A DNA stretch of 64,000 nt, taken from positions 310,001 to 374,000 of the forward strand of contig NZ_FCNY02000002.1 of assembly GCF_001544575.2 (NCBI RefSeq), read 5' to 3'. Positions 10,611-20,817 of this stretch are shown one piece after another. The translations under genes and the position numbers were made by a program. Origin of the DNA: Caballeronia cordobensis (GTDB lineage: Bacteria > Pseudomonadota > Gammaproteobacteria > Burkholderiales > Burkholderiaceae). Each line of letters starts with the position of its first letter. Position 1 is the first letter of the stretch. The notes under the pieces are model-generated. The model saw only the letters and a program-made list of their open reading frames with translations. It did not search any database and was not told the origin of the DNA.

Positions 10611-11063
10611 ATGCGAGTCAGCGACATTCTTAAAGTAAAGGGCAACACGCTGTTCACGGTGACGCCGGACACGCCGGTCTCCGACGCGGTCGACACCATG
10701 GCGGCGCACGACATCGGCTCGCTCGTCGTCATGGAGTACGGCGACCTGGTCGGCATGCTGACTTTCCGCGAAATCATCCTGACGCTGCACAACAATGGCG
10801 GCGCGGTCGGCACCACGACCATCCGCAAGATCATGGACGACCATCCGCTCACCTGCACGCCGGAAACGGACGTCAACGAAGTGCGCCGCATGATGCTCGA
10901 ACATCACGTGCGTTATCTGCCCGTCATGGAAAAGCGTCAGCTGATGGGCGTCATCTCGTTCTACGACGTGGCCAAGGCCGTCGTGGAAGAGCAGGGCTTC
11001 GAAAATCGCATGCTGAAAGCGTATATCCGCGACTGGCCCGAGCAGCAGGAAGAAGCGCGTTGA
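10611..11063 (+). CDS. CBS domain-containing protein
   Basis: 150 residues made almost entirely of two CBS repeats (residues 5-65 and 72-130), the first with D-I-G-S-L-V-V-M and the second with H-H-V-R-Y-L-P-V. Such Bateman modules bind adenosyl ligands such as AMP, ATP or NAD. The ATG follows GAGGAGA; longer in-frame upstream sequence is rejected because it lacks conservation with the domain boundary. Stand-alone, followed by its own terminator. Confidence 0.88.
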   Translation: MRVSDILKVKGNTLFTVTPDTPVSDAVDTMAAHDIGSLVVMEYGDLVGMLTFREIILTLHNNGGAVGTTTIRKIMDDHPLTCTPETDVNEVRRMMLEHHVRYLPVMEKRQLMGVISFYDVAKAVVEEQGFENRMLKAYIRDWPEQQEEAR

Positions 11064-11137
11064 AATTTGACGATGTGCCGCGAAGTTCCGCGCTTCGCGG
11101 CATTGCCGATATCTTGCGCAGAGTTCATCATTCGCAG

Positions 11138-11161
11138 CGCGCCGACGGCGCGTTTTTTTTC
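11138..11161 (+). terminator. Rho-independent terminator after the CBS-domain gene
   Basis: Six-base-pair GC stem (CGCGCC / GGCGCG) with a three-base loop followed by eight T residues, 75 bp after the CBS gene stop. Confidence 0.8.
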
Positions 11162-11262
11162 GTCTGGCCGAGGCGCGTCATGGCGCTTTTCGAGCCCGCT
11201 TTCGCTCCATCCGGATTCGTTCGCCCTCGCGATCAACGCCGGACTTCAATATCCCGCAAGAC

Positions 11263-13200
11263 ATGAGTGACAAACCGATGCGCGCCGAGTCGCGCACTGC
11301 CCGGCGTTCGCACGAAGGCGACAGCCAGTTCCGCCTGATGCGCGAGCGCCGCTTCGCGCCGTTCTTCTGGACGCAATTTCTCGGCGCGATGAACGACAAC
11401 GTCTTCAAGGTCGGATTCACGTCGCTGGTGACATTCCAGGCCGCGCGCTTTTCCGGCGTCGATCCGAAGACCGCCGCGTTTCTCATTTCCGCGATCTTCA
11501 TCGTGCCGTTCGTGCTCTTCTCCGCGACCTCCGGCCAGATCGCCGACAAATACGACAAGGCTGTGCTCGCGCGCCTCGTGAAGAGCTTCGAGATCGTCGT
11601 GATGCTGATCGGCGGCGCGGGCTTCGTGCTGCACAGCGCTCCGCTGCTCTACGCATGCACGTTTCTGATGGGCGTGCATTCGACCGTGTTCGGGCCGGTG
11701 AAATACGCCTATCTGCCGCAGCATCTCGATTCGCACGAGTTGGTCGGCGGCAACGGGCTCGTCGAGATGGGCACCTTCGTCGCGATTCTGATCGGCACGA
11801 TCATCGGCGGTGCGGCGGCGGGCGCGTCCGAACAGGGCGCGATGTTGCTGGCCGCCGCGTGCATCGCGTTCGCGGTCATCGGGCGCGTCGCGTCGACGTT
11901 CGTGCCGAAGTCGGAGGCGTCGCAGCCGGATCTGCGCATCAACTGGAATCCGATTTCCGAGACGTGGCGCAATCTGAAGCTCGCGAAGCAGGACCGCACC
12001 GTGTTTCTGAGCCTGCTCGGCATTTCGTGGCTGTGGTTCGTCGGCGCGACCTTTCTGACGTCGTTCTTCAATTTCGCGAAAGACGTGCTGTCGGCCAATC
12101 CGGACGTGGTGACGATTCTGCTCGCGACTTTTTCCATCGGCATCGGCACCGGCTCGCTGTTGTGCGAGCGGCTCTCGAAGCGCCGCGTCGAGATCGGCCT
12201 CGTGCCGCTTGGGTCGATCGGCATCAGCGTATTCGCGATCGATCTGTTTTTCGCCAGCCACAACATCGCGCCCGCCGGACACCTGCTCGGCGTGCCGGAA
12301 TTCCTGCAAGTGTGGACGCACTGGCGCATTCTCGCGGACCTGTTCCTGCTCGCGATGTTCGGCGGCTTCTACAGCGTGCCGCTCTATGCGCTGATCCAGG
12401 CGCGCAGCCAGCCTACGCACCGCGCGCGCATCATCGCGGCGAACAATATTCTCAACTCGTTCTTTATGATCGTGTCGGCGCTCATGGCGCTCGCGCTCAC
12501 GTCGTTCGGCGTCGGCATTCCGGGGCTCTTTCTGACGACGGCGCTGCTCAATGTCGTCGTCGCCGTGTATATCTATTCGCTCGTGCCGGAGTTCTTGTTG
12601 CGCTTCATCGCGTGGATGCTGGTGCACACGTTCTATCGCATCCGTCTCGTCGATGCCGAGCGCATTCCGTCGCACGGCGCGGCGGTGCTCGTGTGCAATC
12701 ACGTCAGTTTCGTGGATGCGGTGGTCATCATGGCCGAAAGCCCGCGGCCGATCCGCTTCGTGATGGATCACCGCATCTTTCGCACGCCGGTGCTCGGCCG
12801 GCTGTTCCGCCGCGTGAAGGCGATTCCGATCGCGCCCGCGCACGAAGACGCGCGCATGCTCGAACGCGCCTACGACGAATGCGCGAAGGCGCTAAGCGAG
12901 GGCGATCTCGTCTGCATCTTTCCCGAAGGGAAGCTGACGCGCGACGGCGAGATGAATCCGTTCCGGCGCGGCATCACGGAAATTCTGAAGCGCCAACCGG
13001 CGCCCGTCGTGCCGATGGCGCTGCGCGGGCTCTGGGGCAGCGTGTTCTCGCGCCACGAAGATGCGCAGTGGCCGCGGCCGATGCATCGCGGCGCGATGAC
13101 GCGCCTCACGCTCGCGGTCGGCGAGCCGATCGCCCCGGAAGACGCGACGCCCGCGTATCTGCAGGACGTCGTGTCGGCCTTGCGCGGCGCGCGGCGTTAA
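11263..13200 (+). CDS. MFS lysophospholipid transporter fused to 1-acyl-glycerol-3-phosphate acyltransferase (LplT-PlsC type)
   Basis: 645 residues. Residues 30-420 form a 12-helix major-facilitator transporter opening with F-F-W-T-Q-F-L-G-A-M-N-D-N, the LplT signature. Residues 430-640 are a PlsC acyltransferase with the catalytic N-H-V-S-F-V-D and the later F-P-E-G-K-L-T block. In the related Aas systems a third AMP-binding acyl-ACP synthetase domain follows, but this protein stops after PlsC. Predicted to flip lysophospholipid inward and re-acylate it. Inner membrane. Confidence 0.9.
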   Translation: MSDKPMRAESRTARRSHEGDSQFRLMRERRFAPFFWTQFLGAMNDNVFKVGFTSLVTFQAARFSGVDPKTAAFLISAIFIVPFVLFSATSGQIADKYDKAVLARLVKSFEIVVMLIGGAGFVLHSAPLLYACTFLMGVHSTVFGPVKYAYLPQHLDSHELVGGNGLVEMGTFVAILIGTIIGGAAAGASEQGAMLLAAACIAFAVIGRVASTFVPKSEASQPDLRINWNPISETWRNLKLAKQDRTVFLSLLGISWLWFVGATFLTSFFNFAKDVLSANPDVVTILLATFSIGIGTGSLLCERLSKRRVEIGLVPLGSIGISVFAIDLFFASHNIAPAGHLLGVPEFLQVWTHWRILADLFLLAMFGGFYSVPLYALIQARSQPTHRARIIAANNILNSFFMIVSALMALALTSFGVGIPGLFLTTALLNVVVAVYIYSLVPEFLLRFIAWMLVHTFYRIRLVDAERIPSHGAAVLVCNHVSFVDAVVIMAESPRPIRFVMDHRIFRTPVLGRLFRRVKAIPIAPAHEDARMLERAYDECAKALSEGDLVCIFPEGKLTRDGEMNPFRRGITEILKRQPAPVVPMALRGLWGSVFSRHEDAQWPRPMHRGAMTRLTLAVGEPIAPEDATPAYLQDVVSALRGARR

Positions 13201-13264
13201 GCCATAACGGGCGGCGCTGGCATAATAGCGGTTTCCCCCGACACTTTTTTTCAGGTCGACGCTC

Positions 13265-14371
13265 ATGTCCGGCAATACCCTTGGCACGCTCTTCACCGTC
13301 ACGAATTTCGGCGAATCGCATGGACCGGCGATCGGCTGCGTGATCGACGGCTGCCCGCCGGGCATGGCGCTCACGGAAGCCGATATCCAGGTCGAACTGG
13401 ACCGTCGCCGTCCGGGCACGTCGCGCCACGTCACGCAGCGTCAGGAACCGGATCAGGTCGAGATTCTTTCGGGCGTGTTCGAAGGCGTGACGACGGGCAC
13501 GCCCATCGCGCTCTTGATCCGCAACACCGATCAGCGCAGCAAGGACTACGGCAACATCGTGGAGACGTTCCGCCCCGGTCACGCGGACTACACCTATTGG
13601 CAGAAATACGGTGTGCGCGACTATCGCGGCGGCGGCCGTTCGTCGGCACGCCTGACCGCGCCGACCGTCGCCGCGGGCGCGGTCGCGAAGAAGTGGCTGC
13701 GCGAGAAGTTCGGCCTCGAAACCCGTGGATGCATGAGCGCGCTGGGCGAAATCGGAATTCCGTTCGTGGACTGGCAGCACGTTCGCGAGAATCCGTTCTT
13801 CTCGCCGAACGCGGAGATCGTTCCGCAGCTCGAGGACTACATGGACAACCTGCGCCGCGACGGCGATTCGGTCGGCGCGCGCATCGAAGTCGTGGCGACG
13901 GGCGTGCCCGTCGGTCTGGGCGAGCCGCTCTACGATCGTCTCGACGCCGACATCGCCCACGCGATGATGGGCCTGAACGCGGTGAAGGCGGTCGAAATCG
14001 GCGCGGGATTTGCGAGCGTCGAGCAGCGCGGCTCCCAGCATGGCGACGAGATGACGCCCGAAGGTTTCGCGACCAACAACGCGGGCGGCATTCTCGGCGG
14101 CATTTCGAGCGGGCAGGACGTCCGGGTGTCGATCGCGATCAAGCCGACGTCGAGCATCCGCACGCCGCGCCAGTCGATCGACAAGGCAGGCGCGCCGGCT
14201 ACGGTCGAAACCTTCGGCCGTCACGATCCGTGCGTCGGCATTCGCGCGACGCCGATCGCGGAAGCGCTGCTCGCGCTGGTGCTGATGGACCACGCGCTGC
14301 GTCATCGGGCGCAATGCGGCGATGTGATCGTCGATACGCCGAAGATCGCCGCGCAGATGCCGGCGAAGTAA
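13265..14371 (+). CDS. aroC: Chorismate synthase
   Basis: 368 residues, the full length of bacterial chorismate synthase, which uses reduced FMN to make chorismate from EPSP as the last shikimate step. Signatures: T-N-F-G-E-S-H-G (residues 13-20), [23 protein letters not shown] and [10 protein letters not shown]. It follows the acyltransferase fusion by 64 bp and has a strong terminator immediately after. Confidence 0.97.
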   Translation: MSGNTLGTLFTVTNFGESHGPAIGCVIDGCPPGMALTEADIQVELDRRRPGTSRHVTQRQEPDQVEILSGVFEGVTTGTPIALLIRNTDQRSKDYGNIVETFRPGHADYTYWQKYGVRDYRGGGRSSARLTAPTVAAGAVAKKWLREKFGLETRGCMSALGEIGIPFVDWQHVRENPFFSPNAEIVPQLEDYMDNLRRDGDSVGARIEVVATGVPVGLGEPLYDRLDADIAHAMMGLNAVKAVEIGAGFASVEQRGSQHGDEMTPEGFATNNAGGILGGISSGQDVRVSIAIKPTSSIRTPRQSIDKAGAPATVETFGRHDPCVGIRATPIAEALLALVLMDHALRHRAQCGDVIVDTPKIAAQMPAK

Positions 14372-14378
14372 AAGAAAA

Positions 14379-14401
14379 GGGCGCCGGTTTCGGCGCCCTT
14401 T
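14379..14401 (+). terminator. Rho-independent terminator after aroC
   Basis: Eight-base-pair stem GGGCGCCG / CGGCGCCC with a GTTT loop followed by TTT, 8 bp past the aroC stop. It also faces the convergent ETF-QO gene and may act in both directions. Confidence 0.88.
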
Positions 14402-14414
14402 GTCCTTTCAGACG

Positions 14415-16091
14415 TTACATGTTCGGATAGTTGGGCCCGCCGCCTCCTTCCGGCGTGACCCACACGATGTTCTGCGTCGGATCCTTGATATCGCACGTCT
14501 TGCAGTGCACGCAGTTCTGCGCGTTGATCTGCAATCGCTCGCTGCCGTCGTCGGACTTGACGAACTCGTACACTGCGGCGGGACAGTAGCGGCTTTCCGG
14601 TCCCGCATAGGTGCGCAGGTTCACGTTGACCGGCACGTTCGGATCTTTCAGCGTCAGGTGCGCCGGCTGATTCTCTTCGTGATTCGTGTTCGAGATGAAC
14701 ACCGACGAGAGGCGGTCGAACGTGAGCTTGCCATCGGGCTTCGGATAGACGATCGGCTTGCACTGCGACGCCGGCTTCAGCATCTCGTGATCCCAATGCT
14801 GATGGTGCAGCGTCCACGGCACGTTGCCGCCCATCACTTTCTGCTCTAGCCCCACCATGAAGGTGCCGAGGTACAGGCCCTTGCTCATCCACTGCTTGAA
14901 GTTGCGCGCGCGATGCAGTTCGGTCTTGAGCCAGGACGTATCGAAGGCTTCGGGATAGGCCGTGAGTTCGTCGTTCTGGCGGCCAGCCTGCACGGCGTCG
15001 AAGGCGGCTTCGGCGGCCATCTTGCCGGACTTGATCGCAGCGTGACTGCCCTTGATGCGCGATGCGTTCAGGAAACCCGCGTCGTCGCCCGCGAGCGCGC
15101 CGCCGGGGAAGGCGAGCTTGGGCAGCGACATCAAACCGCCCGCCGTGATCGCGCGCGCGCCATAGGAAATGCGCTTGCCGCCTTCGAGGAACGCACGGAT
15201 CGACGGATGCGTCTTGTAACGCTGGAATTCCTCGAACGGCGACAGATACGGATTCGAATACCCCAGCCCGACCACGAAGCCCACGACCACCTGGTTGTTG
15301 TCCATGTGGTAGAGGAACGAGCCGCCGTAGGTATCCGGTTCGAGCGGCCAGCCGGCGGTGTGGATGACGAGACCAGGCTTGTGCTTGACCGGATCGATTT
15401 CCCACAATTCCTTGATGCCGATGCCGTACACCTGCGGATCGGAATTCTGGTTGAGCTTGAATTTGTCGATCAGCTGACGGCCGAGATGCCCGCGCGCGCC
15501 TTCGCAGAAAAGCGTGTATTTCGCGTGCAGTTCCATGCCGAGCTGGAAGTTTTCGGTCGGCTCGCCGTCTTTGCCCACGCCCATGTTGCCCGTGACGACG
15601 CCGCGGACCGAACCGTCTTCCGCGTACAGCACTTCGGCGGCGGGAAAGCCCGGGAAAATCTCGACGCCCAGCGCCTCGGCCTGCTGACCGAGCCAGCGCG
15701 TGACATTGGCGAGCGAGATGACGTAGTTGCCGTGATTCTTGAAGTTGTCCGGAAGCAGCCAGTTCGGCACTTGCTTCGCGTCGTTCTGCGACAGGAACAG
15801 GAAGCGGTCTTCGGTCACTTCGACATCGAGCGGCGCGCCTTTCTCTTTCCAGTCGGGAATCAGCTCGGAGAGGCCGCGCGGGTCCATCACCGCGCCGGAC
15901 AGGATATGCGCGCCGACTTCGGAGCCTTTCTCCAGGACGCACACGCCGATCTCGACGCCTTTTTCCTCCGCCAGTTGCTTCAACCGGATGGCCGCCGACA
16001 AACCGGCTGGTCCGCCGCCGACGATCACGACGTCGTATTCCATCGATTCGCGGGGACCGTATTGCTCGATGAGGCTCGCCGGGGTCATCAA
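14415..16091 (-). CDS. Electron transfer flavoprotein-ubiquinone oxidoreductase
   Basis: 558 residues. N-terminal FAD-binding V-I-V-G-G-G-P-A-G-L at residues 22-31; C-terminal ferredoxin-like domain with the [4Fe-4S] cysteines in R-Y-C-P-A-A-V-Y-E and N-C-V-H-C-K-T-C-D-I-K, ending P-N-Y-P-N-M. It oxidises ETF loaded by acyl-CoA and other dehydrogenases and passes electrons to the membrane ubiquinone pool. Peripheral membrane protein. Divergent from the SDR gene at 16269; the 177-bp gap holds both promoters. Confidence 0.95.
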   Translation of the reverse strand: MMTPASLIEQYGPRESMEYDVVIVGGGPAGLSAAIRLKQLAEEKGVEIGVCVLEKGSEVGAHILSGAVMDPRGLSELIPDWKEKGAPLDVEVTEDRFLFLSQNDAKQVPNWLLPDNFKNHGNYVISLANVTRWLGQQAEALGVEIFPGFPAAEVLYAEDGSVRGVVTGNMGVGKDGEPTENFQLGMELHAKYTLFCEGARGHLGRQLIDKFKLNQNSDPQVYGIGIKELWEIDPVKHKPGLVIHTAGWPLEPDTYGGSFLYHMDNNQVVVGFVVGLGYSNPYLSPFEEFQRYKTHPSIRAFLEGGKRISYGARAITAGGLMSLPKLAFPGGALAGDDAGFLNASRIKGSHAAIKSGKMAAEAAFDAVQAGRQNDELTAYPEAFDTSWLKTELHRARNFKQWMSKGLYLGTFMVGLEQKVMGGNVPWTLHHQHWDHEMLKPASQCKPIVYPKPDGKLTFDRLSSVFISNTNHEENQPAHLTLKDPNVPVNVNLRTYAGPESRYCPAAVYEFVKSDDGSERLQINAQNCVHCKTCDIKDPTQNIVWVTPEGGGGPNYPNM

Positions 16092-16268
16092 TGCTCCTAT
16101 GTGCCGTTAGAATGCCCTTTCGGGATCGCGTATTGTCAGGGAAGGTCAGGCGGGCTGCAACCAACCCCACCCCATTTAGCACGATCGTACTATAGTTATG
16201 TTGCGATGCGGTATCCGTGTCAACGCTAGCGCTGATACGCCGAATCAACCATAGAACAAGGAAGCACA

Positions 16269-17042
16269 ATGGGCCGTTCGATCAACCTGGAAGGCAAGGT
16301 CGCGCTGATTACCGGCGCGTCCAGTGGCTTGGGCAAGCGTTTCGCGCAGGTTTTGTCGTCGGCGGGCGCCAAAGTGGTGCTCGCGAGCCGGCGCACCGAG
16401 CGTCTGAAGGAATTGCGCGCCGAGATCGAGTCGTCGGGCGGCGCGGCGCATGTGGTGTCGCTCGACGTGACCGACTATCAGAGCATCAAGGCCGCCGTCG
16501 CGCACGCGGAAACGGAAGCGGGCACGATCGACATCCTCGTCAATAATTCGGGCGTGTCGACTACGCAGAAGCTGACGGACGTCACGCCGGCCGACTTCGA
16601 ATTCGTGTTCGATACGAACGTGCGTGGCGCGTTCTTCGTCGCGCAGGAAGTCGCCAAGCGCATGATCATGCGCGGCAACGGGCCGGCCAAGCCGGCCTAT
16701 CGCATCATCAACGTGGCGTCGGTGGCCGGTTTGCGTGTGTTTCCGCAGATCGGCGTGTATTCGATGAGCAAGGCCGCCGTCGTGCAGATGACCAAGGCGA
16801 TGGCGCTCGAATGGGGCCGCCACGGTATCAACGTGAACGCGATCTGCCCGGGCTATATCGACACCGAAATCAATCACCATCACTGGAAAACCGAGCAGGG
16901 CCAGAAACTCATTTCGATGCTGCCGCGCCGCCGCGTGGGCTCGCCGGAAGATCTCGACGGCCTGTTGCTGCTGCTATCCGCCGACGAATCGCAGTTCATG
17001 AACGGCTCGGTCATTTCGGCCGACGACGGTTTTTCGCTCTGA
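16269..17042 (+). CDS. SDR family oxidoreductase (FabG-like)
   Basis: 257 residues of the classical short-chain dehydrogenase family. NAD(P)-binding T-G-A-S-S-G-L-G (about 16-23), N-N-S-G in the fourth strand, and the catalytic Y-S-M-S-K (Tyr and Lys, about 159-163) preceded by the serine in V-A-S-V-A-G. Its role next to ETF-QO and a thioesterase suggests fatty-acyl or 3-hydroxyacyl-CoA metabolism (inference). ATG preceded by AAGGAAG. Confidence 0.9.
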   Translation: MGRSINLEGKVALITGASSGLGKRFAQVLSSAGAKVVLASRRTERLKELRAEIESSGGAAHVVSLDVTDYQSIKAAVAHAETEAGTIDILVNNSGVSTTQKLTDVTPADFEFVFDTNVRGAFFVAQEVAKRMIMRGNGPAKPAYRIINVASVAGLRVFPQIGVYSMSKAAVVQMTKAMALEWGRHGINVNAICPGYIDTEINHHHWKTEQGQKLISMLPRRRVGSPEDLDGLLLLLSADESQFMNGSVISADDGFSL

Positions 17043-17060
17043 CATTTTCAAACGCAACTG

Positions 17061-17498
<438 letters not shown>

Positions 17499-17505
17499 TC
17501 GCGCA

Positions 17506-18051
17506 TTACGTGCCGAGCAGCCGCTGCAGAAGCTCGGTGGCGTTGCCCGTGTCGTACTTTCTCATGAGCCGCGCGCGATAGATATCGACCGTGCGCGGGC
17601 TGATGTCGAGCACGCGGCCGATCTGCTTGCTCGTCTTGCCCGTCACGAGTTGCGCGGCGATTTCCCGTTCGCGCGGCGTCAGTTCGATGGCGACCCGCCG
17701 CGTCGCGCTCAGATCCTCGAAGGTCCAGACGCCCGCCGCGTGCGGCGCGGCCTGGTCGAGCGCGCGTCCGGTCACGTGGCACCAGAACAGTTCGCCGTTC
17801 CTGCGCTTCATGATCCGGTCGTCGCTGTAGGTGCCTGACCGGCTGATATGCGCGGCGATCCGCTCGCCGATGCGCGCGAACTCGTCCGGCGACGGATACA
17901 GCACTTCGAACGACTTGCCGATGAGCGCCTCGCGCGCATAGCCGAAGATCGCGCAGAGCTGTTCGTTGCAGTCCTCGATGGAGCGCTCGCGCGAAAGCAC
18001 GAGCCCGACGGGCGCGAGTTGAAACGCGGTTTGATAATCCAGTGCACGCAT
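17506..18051 (-). CDS. PAS and LuxR-type helix-turn-helix regulator
   Basis: 181 residues from the ATG before R-A-L-D-Y-Q-T-A-F. Residues 5-115 are a PAS domain (A-P-V-G-L-V-L-S, then I-F-G-Y-A-R-E), and residues 120-180 a LuxR HTH (L-T-P-R-E-R-E-I-A, then K-T-S-K-Q-I-G and S-P-R-T-V-D-I-Y). There is no receiver domain, so the PAS is the likely sensor. It is divergent from the CoA-transferase genes 220 bp away and may control them. A longer ORF upstream has no supporting domain. Confidence 0.88.
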   Translation of the reverse strand: MRALDYQTAFQLAPVGLVLSRERSIEDCNEQLCAIFGYAREALIGKSFEVLYPSPDEFARIGERIAAHISRSGTYSDDRIMKRRNGELFWCHVTGRALDQAAPHAAGVWTFEDLSATRRVAIELTPREREIAAQLVTGKTSKQIGRVLDISPRTVDIYRARLMRKYDTGNATELLQRLLGT

Positions 18052-18271
18052 GTGAAATCGGGGCCGCGCGCTTCTTGATGCCCGGCAAAAGCAGCCGGGG
18101 AACCAAACGCGCGCGGGCAATGACTTATGTATTTTTGCGTATTGTGCCGGATCGACGCGCCAAAGTACTCTTGTGCCACGCCAAAAGGCCGCCTGACGCG
18201 CGTGCGACAGCACCGCGGCGGCGTCAATAAGCCGATTTTCAGTTGGTTTCAAACATGGAAGGGACACTCAG

Positions 18272-18976
18272 ATGAACAAGGTCTATCCGAGCGCGAAGGC
18301 TGCGCTAGAGGGCATCGTCAAGGACGGGCAGACGTTCGCCGTCGGCGGTTTCGGGCTGTGCGGCATTCCCGAGGCGCTCATCGCCGCGCTGCGCGACACG
18401 GGCGTGAAAGACATCACCTGCATCAGCAATAACGCGGGCGTCGACGGCTTCGGCCTCGGTCTCCTTCTGGAGACGCGCCAGATCAAGAAGATGATTTCGT
18501 CCTACGTCGGCGAAAACAAGGAGTTCGAGCGGCAATATCTCGCCGGCGAACTCGAACTCGAATTCACGCCGCAGGGCACGCTCGCCGAAAAGCTGCGCGC
18601 GGGCGGCTCGGGCATTCCGGCGTTCTTCACGAATACCGGTTTCGGCACCGTGATCGCCGAAGGCAAGGAAACGCGCCAGTTCGGCGAGAACCATTATGTG
18701 CTCGAGCATTCGCTCACTGCGGATGTCGGTCTCGTGAAGGCATGGAAGGCCGACAAATCCGGCAACCTGATCTATCGCCGCACGGCGCGCAACTTCAACC
18801 CGATGTGCGCGATGGCGGGCAAGATCACCGTCGCCGAAGTGGAAGAAATCGTCGAGGTCGGCGAGCTGGATCCGGACCATATCCACACGCCCGGCATCTT
18901 CGTGCAGCGCCTCGTCCTGAATGCGCATCCGGAAAAGCGCATCGAACAACGCATCGTCCGCGCGAAAGGAGAGTAA
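18272..18976 (+). CDS. scoA: 3-oxoacid CoA-transferase subunit A
   Basis: 234 residues. Transfers CoA from succinyl-CoA to acetoacetate or a similar 3-oxoacid, together with the B subunit just downstream. Family features: the early [10 protein letters not shown] (about residues 25-34), S-N-N-A-G, and [17 protein letters not shown]. Used in ketone-body and polyhydroxybutyrate breakdown in this bacterial group. Transcribed away from the PAS-LuxR regulator. Confidence 0.93.
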   Translation: MNKVYPSAKAALEGIVKDGQTFAVGGFGLCGIPEALIAALRDTGVKDITCISNNAGVDGFGLGLLLETRQIKKMISSYVGENKEFERQYLAGELELEFTPQGTLAEKLRAGGSGIPAFFTNTGFGTVIAEGKETRQFGENHYVLEHSLTADVGLVKAWKADKSGNLIYRRTARNFNPMCAMAGKITVAEVEEIVEVGELDPDHIHTPGIFVQRLVLNAHPEKRIEQRIVRAKGE

Positions 18977-18978
18977 TC

Positions 18979-19620
18979 ATGGCTTGGACTCGTGACCAGA
19001 TGGCCGCGCGCGCGGCGAAGGAACTGCAGGACGGCTTCTACGTGAACCTCGGCATCGGGCTGCCTACGCTCGTCGCCAATCACGTGCCGGACGGCATGGA
19101 AGTGTGGCTCCAGTCGGAAAACGGCCTGCTCGGCATCGGGCCGTCGCCGTATGAGGAAGAAGTCGACGCCGATCTCATCAATGCGGGCAAGCAGACCGTG
19201 ACCACATTGCCGGGCTCGTCGATTTTCTCGTCGGCGGATTCGTTCGCGATGATCCGCGGCGGCCACATCAACCTGGCGATCCTCGGTGCGATGCAGATCA
19301 GCAAGAAGGGCGATCTCGCGAACTGGATGATTCCCGGCAAAATGATCAAGGGCATGGGCGGCGCGATGGACCTCGTCGCCGGCGTGAAGAAGGTGGTCGT
19401 GCTGATGGAGCACGTCGCGAAGGGCGACCAGCACAAGATCCTCGAAGAATGCTCGCTGCCGCTGACGGGCGTGGGCGTCGTGGATCGCATCATCACGGAT
19501 CTCGGCGTGATCGACGTCACCGACAACGGCCTGAAGCTGGTCGAACTGGCGGACGGCGTGACGGTCGAGGAAATCCAGAAGAAGACGGGCGCGCCGCTCG
19601 ATGTCACGAGCGTGAAGTGA
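18979..19620 (+). CDS. scoB: 3-oxoacid CoA-transferase subunit B
   Basis: 213 residues. Carries the catalytic glutamate in the block S-E-N-G-L-L-G-I-G (about residues 45-53), which forms the glutamyl-CoA thioester, preceded by the glycine-rich G-I-G-L-P-T-L-V. Starts 2 bp after the A subunit stop, with the ribosome site GGAGAG inside its end, so the two subunits are coupled. Followed by a terminator. Confidence 0.94.
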   Translation: MAWTRDQMAARAAKELQDGFYVNLGIGLPTLVANHVPDGMEVWLQSENGLLGIGPSPYEEEVDADLINAGKQTVTTLPGSSIFSSADSFAMIRGGHINLAILGAMQISKKGDLANWMIPGKMIKGMGGAMDLVAGVKKVVVLMEHVAKGDQHKILEECSLPLTGVGVVDRIITDLGVIDVTDNGLKLVELADGVTVEEIQKKTGAPLDVTSVK

Positions 19621-19674
19621 CATCGCGCCGCCATTTGGGCGGCATGCGGGCGGTACCAGGCGGTAGGTTCCAGG

Positions 19675-19706
19675 CGGGCGAGGCTTTCAGGGCTTCGCCC
19701 GTTTTG
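19675..19706 (+). terminator. Likely terminator after scoB
   Basis: Seven-base-pair arms CGGGCGA and TCGCCCG around a 13-nt loop, followed by TTTTGCTTT, about 55 bp after scoB. Confidence 0.6.
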
Positions 19707-19833
19707 CTTTTGGCGCCATTGGCCGCATGTGACGAGGGGGCGTCCGTTGGGGCTCGTCCGTTCGGCCAGCGCTCGCTCGATGAGACGAAAGGCGCTTTAC
19801 AATCGTTTGGACTCTTCCACGAGGATATTTTCC

Positions 19834-20754
19834 ATGACCACACCGATCGTCGTCGAACCCGTGCATTCCGATCTTTGCGAGCCGCGCCAGCGCTTCGTGC
19901 AATGCGCGAGCCCCGCGGGGCTGCATCGTATCGCCTATACGGAATGGGGCGATCCGGGCAATCCGCGCGTGCTGCTCTGCGTGCACGGACTGACGCGCTC
20001 GGGGCGCGACTTCGACAAGCTCGCGCAGGCGTTCGCGCACGACTATCGCGTGGTGTGTCCGGACGTCGTCGGGCGCGGCCTGTCCGACTGGCTTGCCGAT
20101 CCGCGTTATTACGGCGTGGCGCAGTATGTCGCCGACATGGTCACGCTGATCGCGCGCCTGAACGTGGAGACGGTGGACTGGTTCGGCACGTCGATGGGCG
20201 GCCTCATCGGCATGGCGCTCGGCGGTCTGCCCAATACGCCGATCAGGAAGATGCTGCTCAACGATGTCGGGCCGCATATCGAGCCGATCGCGCTGGCGCG
20301 CATCGGCGACTATCTTGGCAAGCCCACGCGCTTCGCGTCGCTCGACGAAGGCGTGCGGCATGCGGCGGCGCTCGCGGCGTCGTTCGGGCCGCTGACCGAC
20401 GAGGAATGGACGAGCATCAACACGCCGCTCCTGCACGAGCGCGATGGCGCATGGGGCTTTCGCTACGACCCGGGCATCGCGGCGCCTTTCGGGGCGGCGA
20501 CCGAGGAGCAGAACGCGGCCGGCGAGGCGTTCCTGTGGCAGTCGCTGGCGTCGATCAGAACGCCGGTGCTCGTCGTGCGCGGCGAGACGTCGGACTTGCT
20601 GTCGCGCGAGACGGTCGCGCAGATGGTCGAGCGGGGCCAGGCCGTGAGCAGCGTCGAAATTCCGGGCGCGGGACATGCGCCGGCGTTTCTCGTCGCCGGT
20701 CAGATCGCCGTCGCCAGGGGGTTCTTCCTCGGCGATGGCGGCAGCGGGGCATAA
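19834..20754 (+). CDS. Alpha/beta-fold hydrolase
   Basis: 306 residues. Signatures: L-C-V-H-G-L-T-R-S-G (about 47-56), nucleophile elbow F-G-T-S-M-G-G-L (Ser about 117) and the late G-A-G-H-A-P (His about 283). The ATG at 19834 follows an AGGA-type site; the in-frame extension to 19729 is mostly scoB trailer and is not used. No signal peptide. Substrate unknown. The next gene, a RidA protein, starts 63 bp later. Confidence 0.87.
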   Translation: MTTPIVVEPVHSDLCEPRQRFVQCASPAGLHRIAYTEWGDPGNPRVLLCVHGLTRSGRDFDKLAQAFAHDYRVVCPDVVGRGLSDWLADPRYYGVAQYVADMVTLIARLNVETVDWFGTSMGGLIGMALGGLPNTPIRKMLLNDVGPHIEPIALARIGDYLGKPTRFASLDEGVRHAAALAASFGPLTDEEWTSINTPLLHERDGAWGFRYDPGIAAPFGAATEEQNAAGEAFLWQSLASIRTPVLVVRGETSDLLSRETVAQMVERGQAVSSVEIPGAGHAPAFLVAGQIAVARGFFLGDGGSGA

Positions 20755-20817
20755 TATTGGGCTGAGCGTGCGTCGCTCATGCCGGTTTTTTCATCTTTCA
20801 TCGATCAGGAACACACA

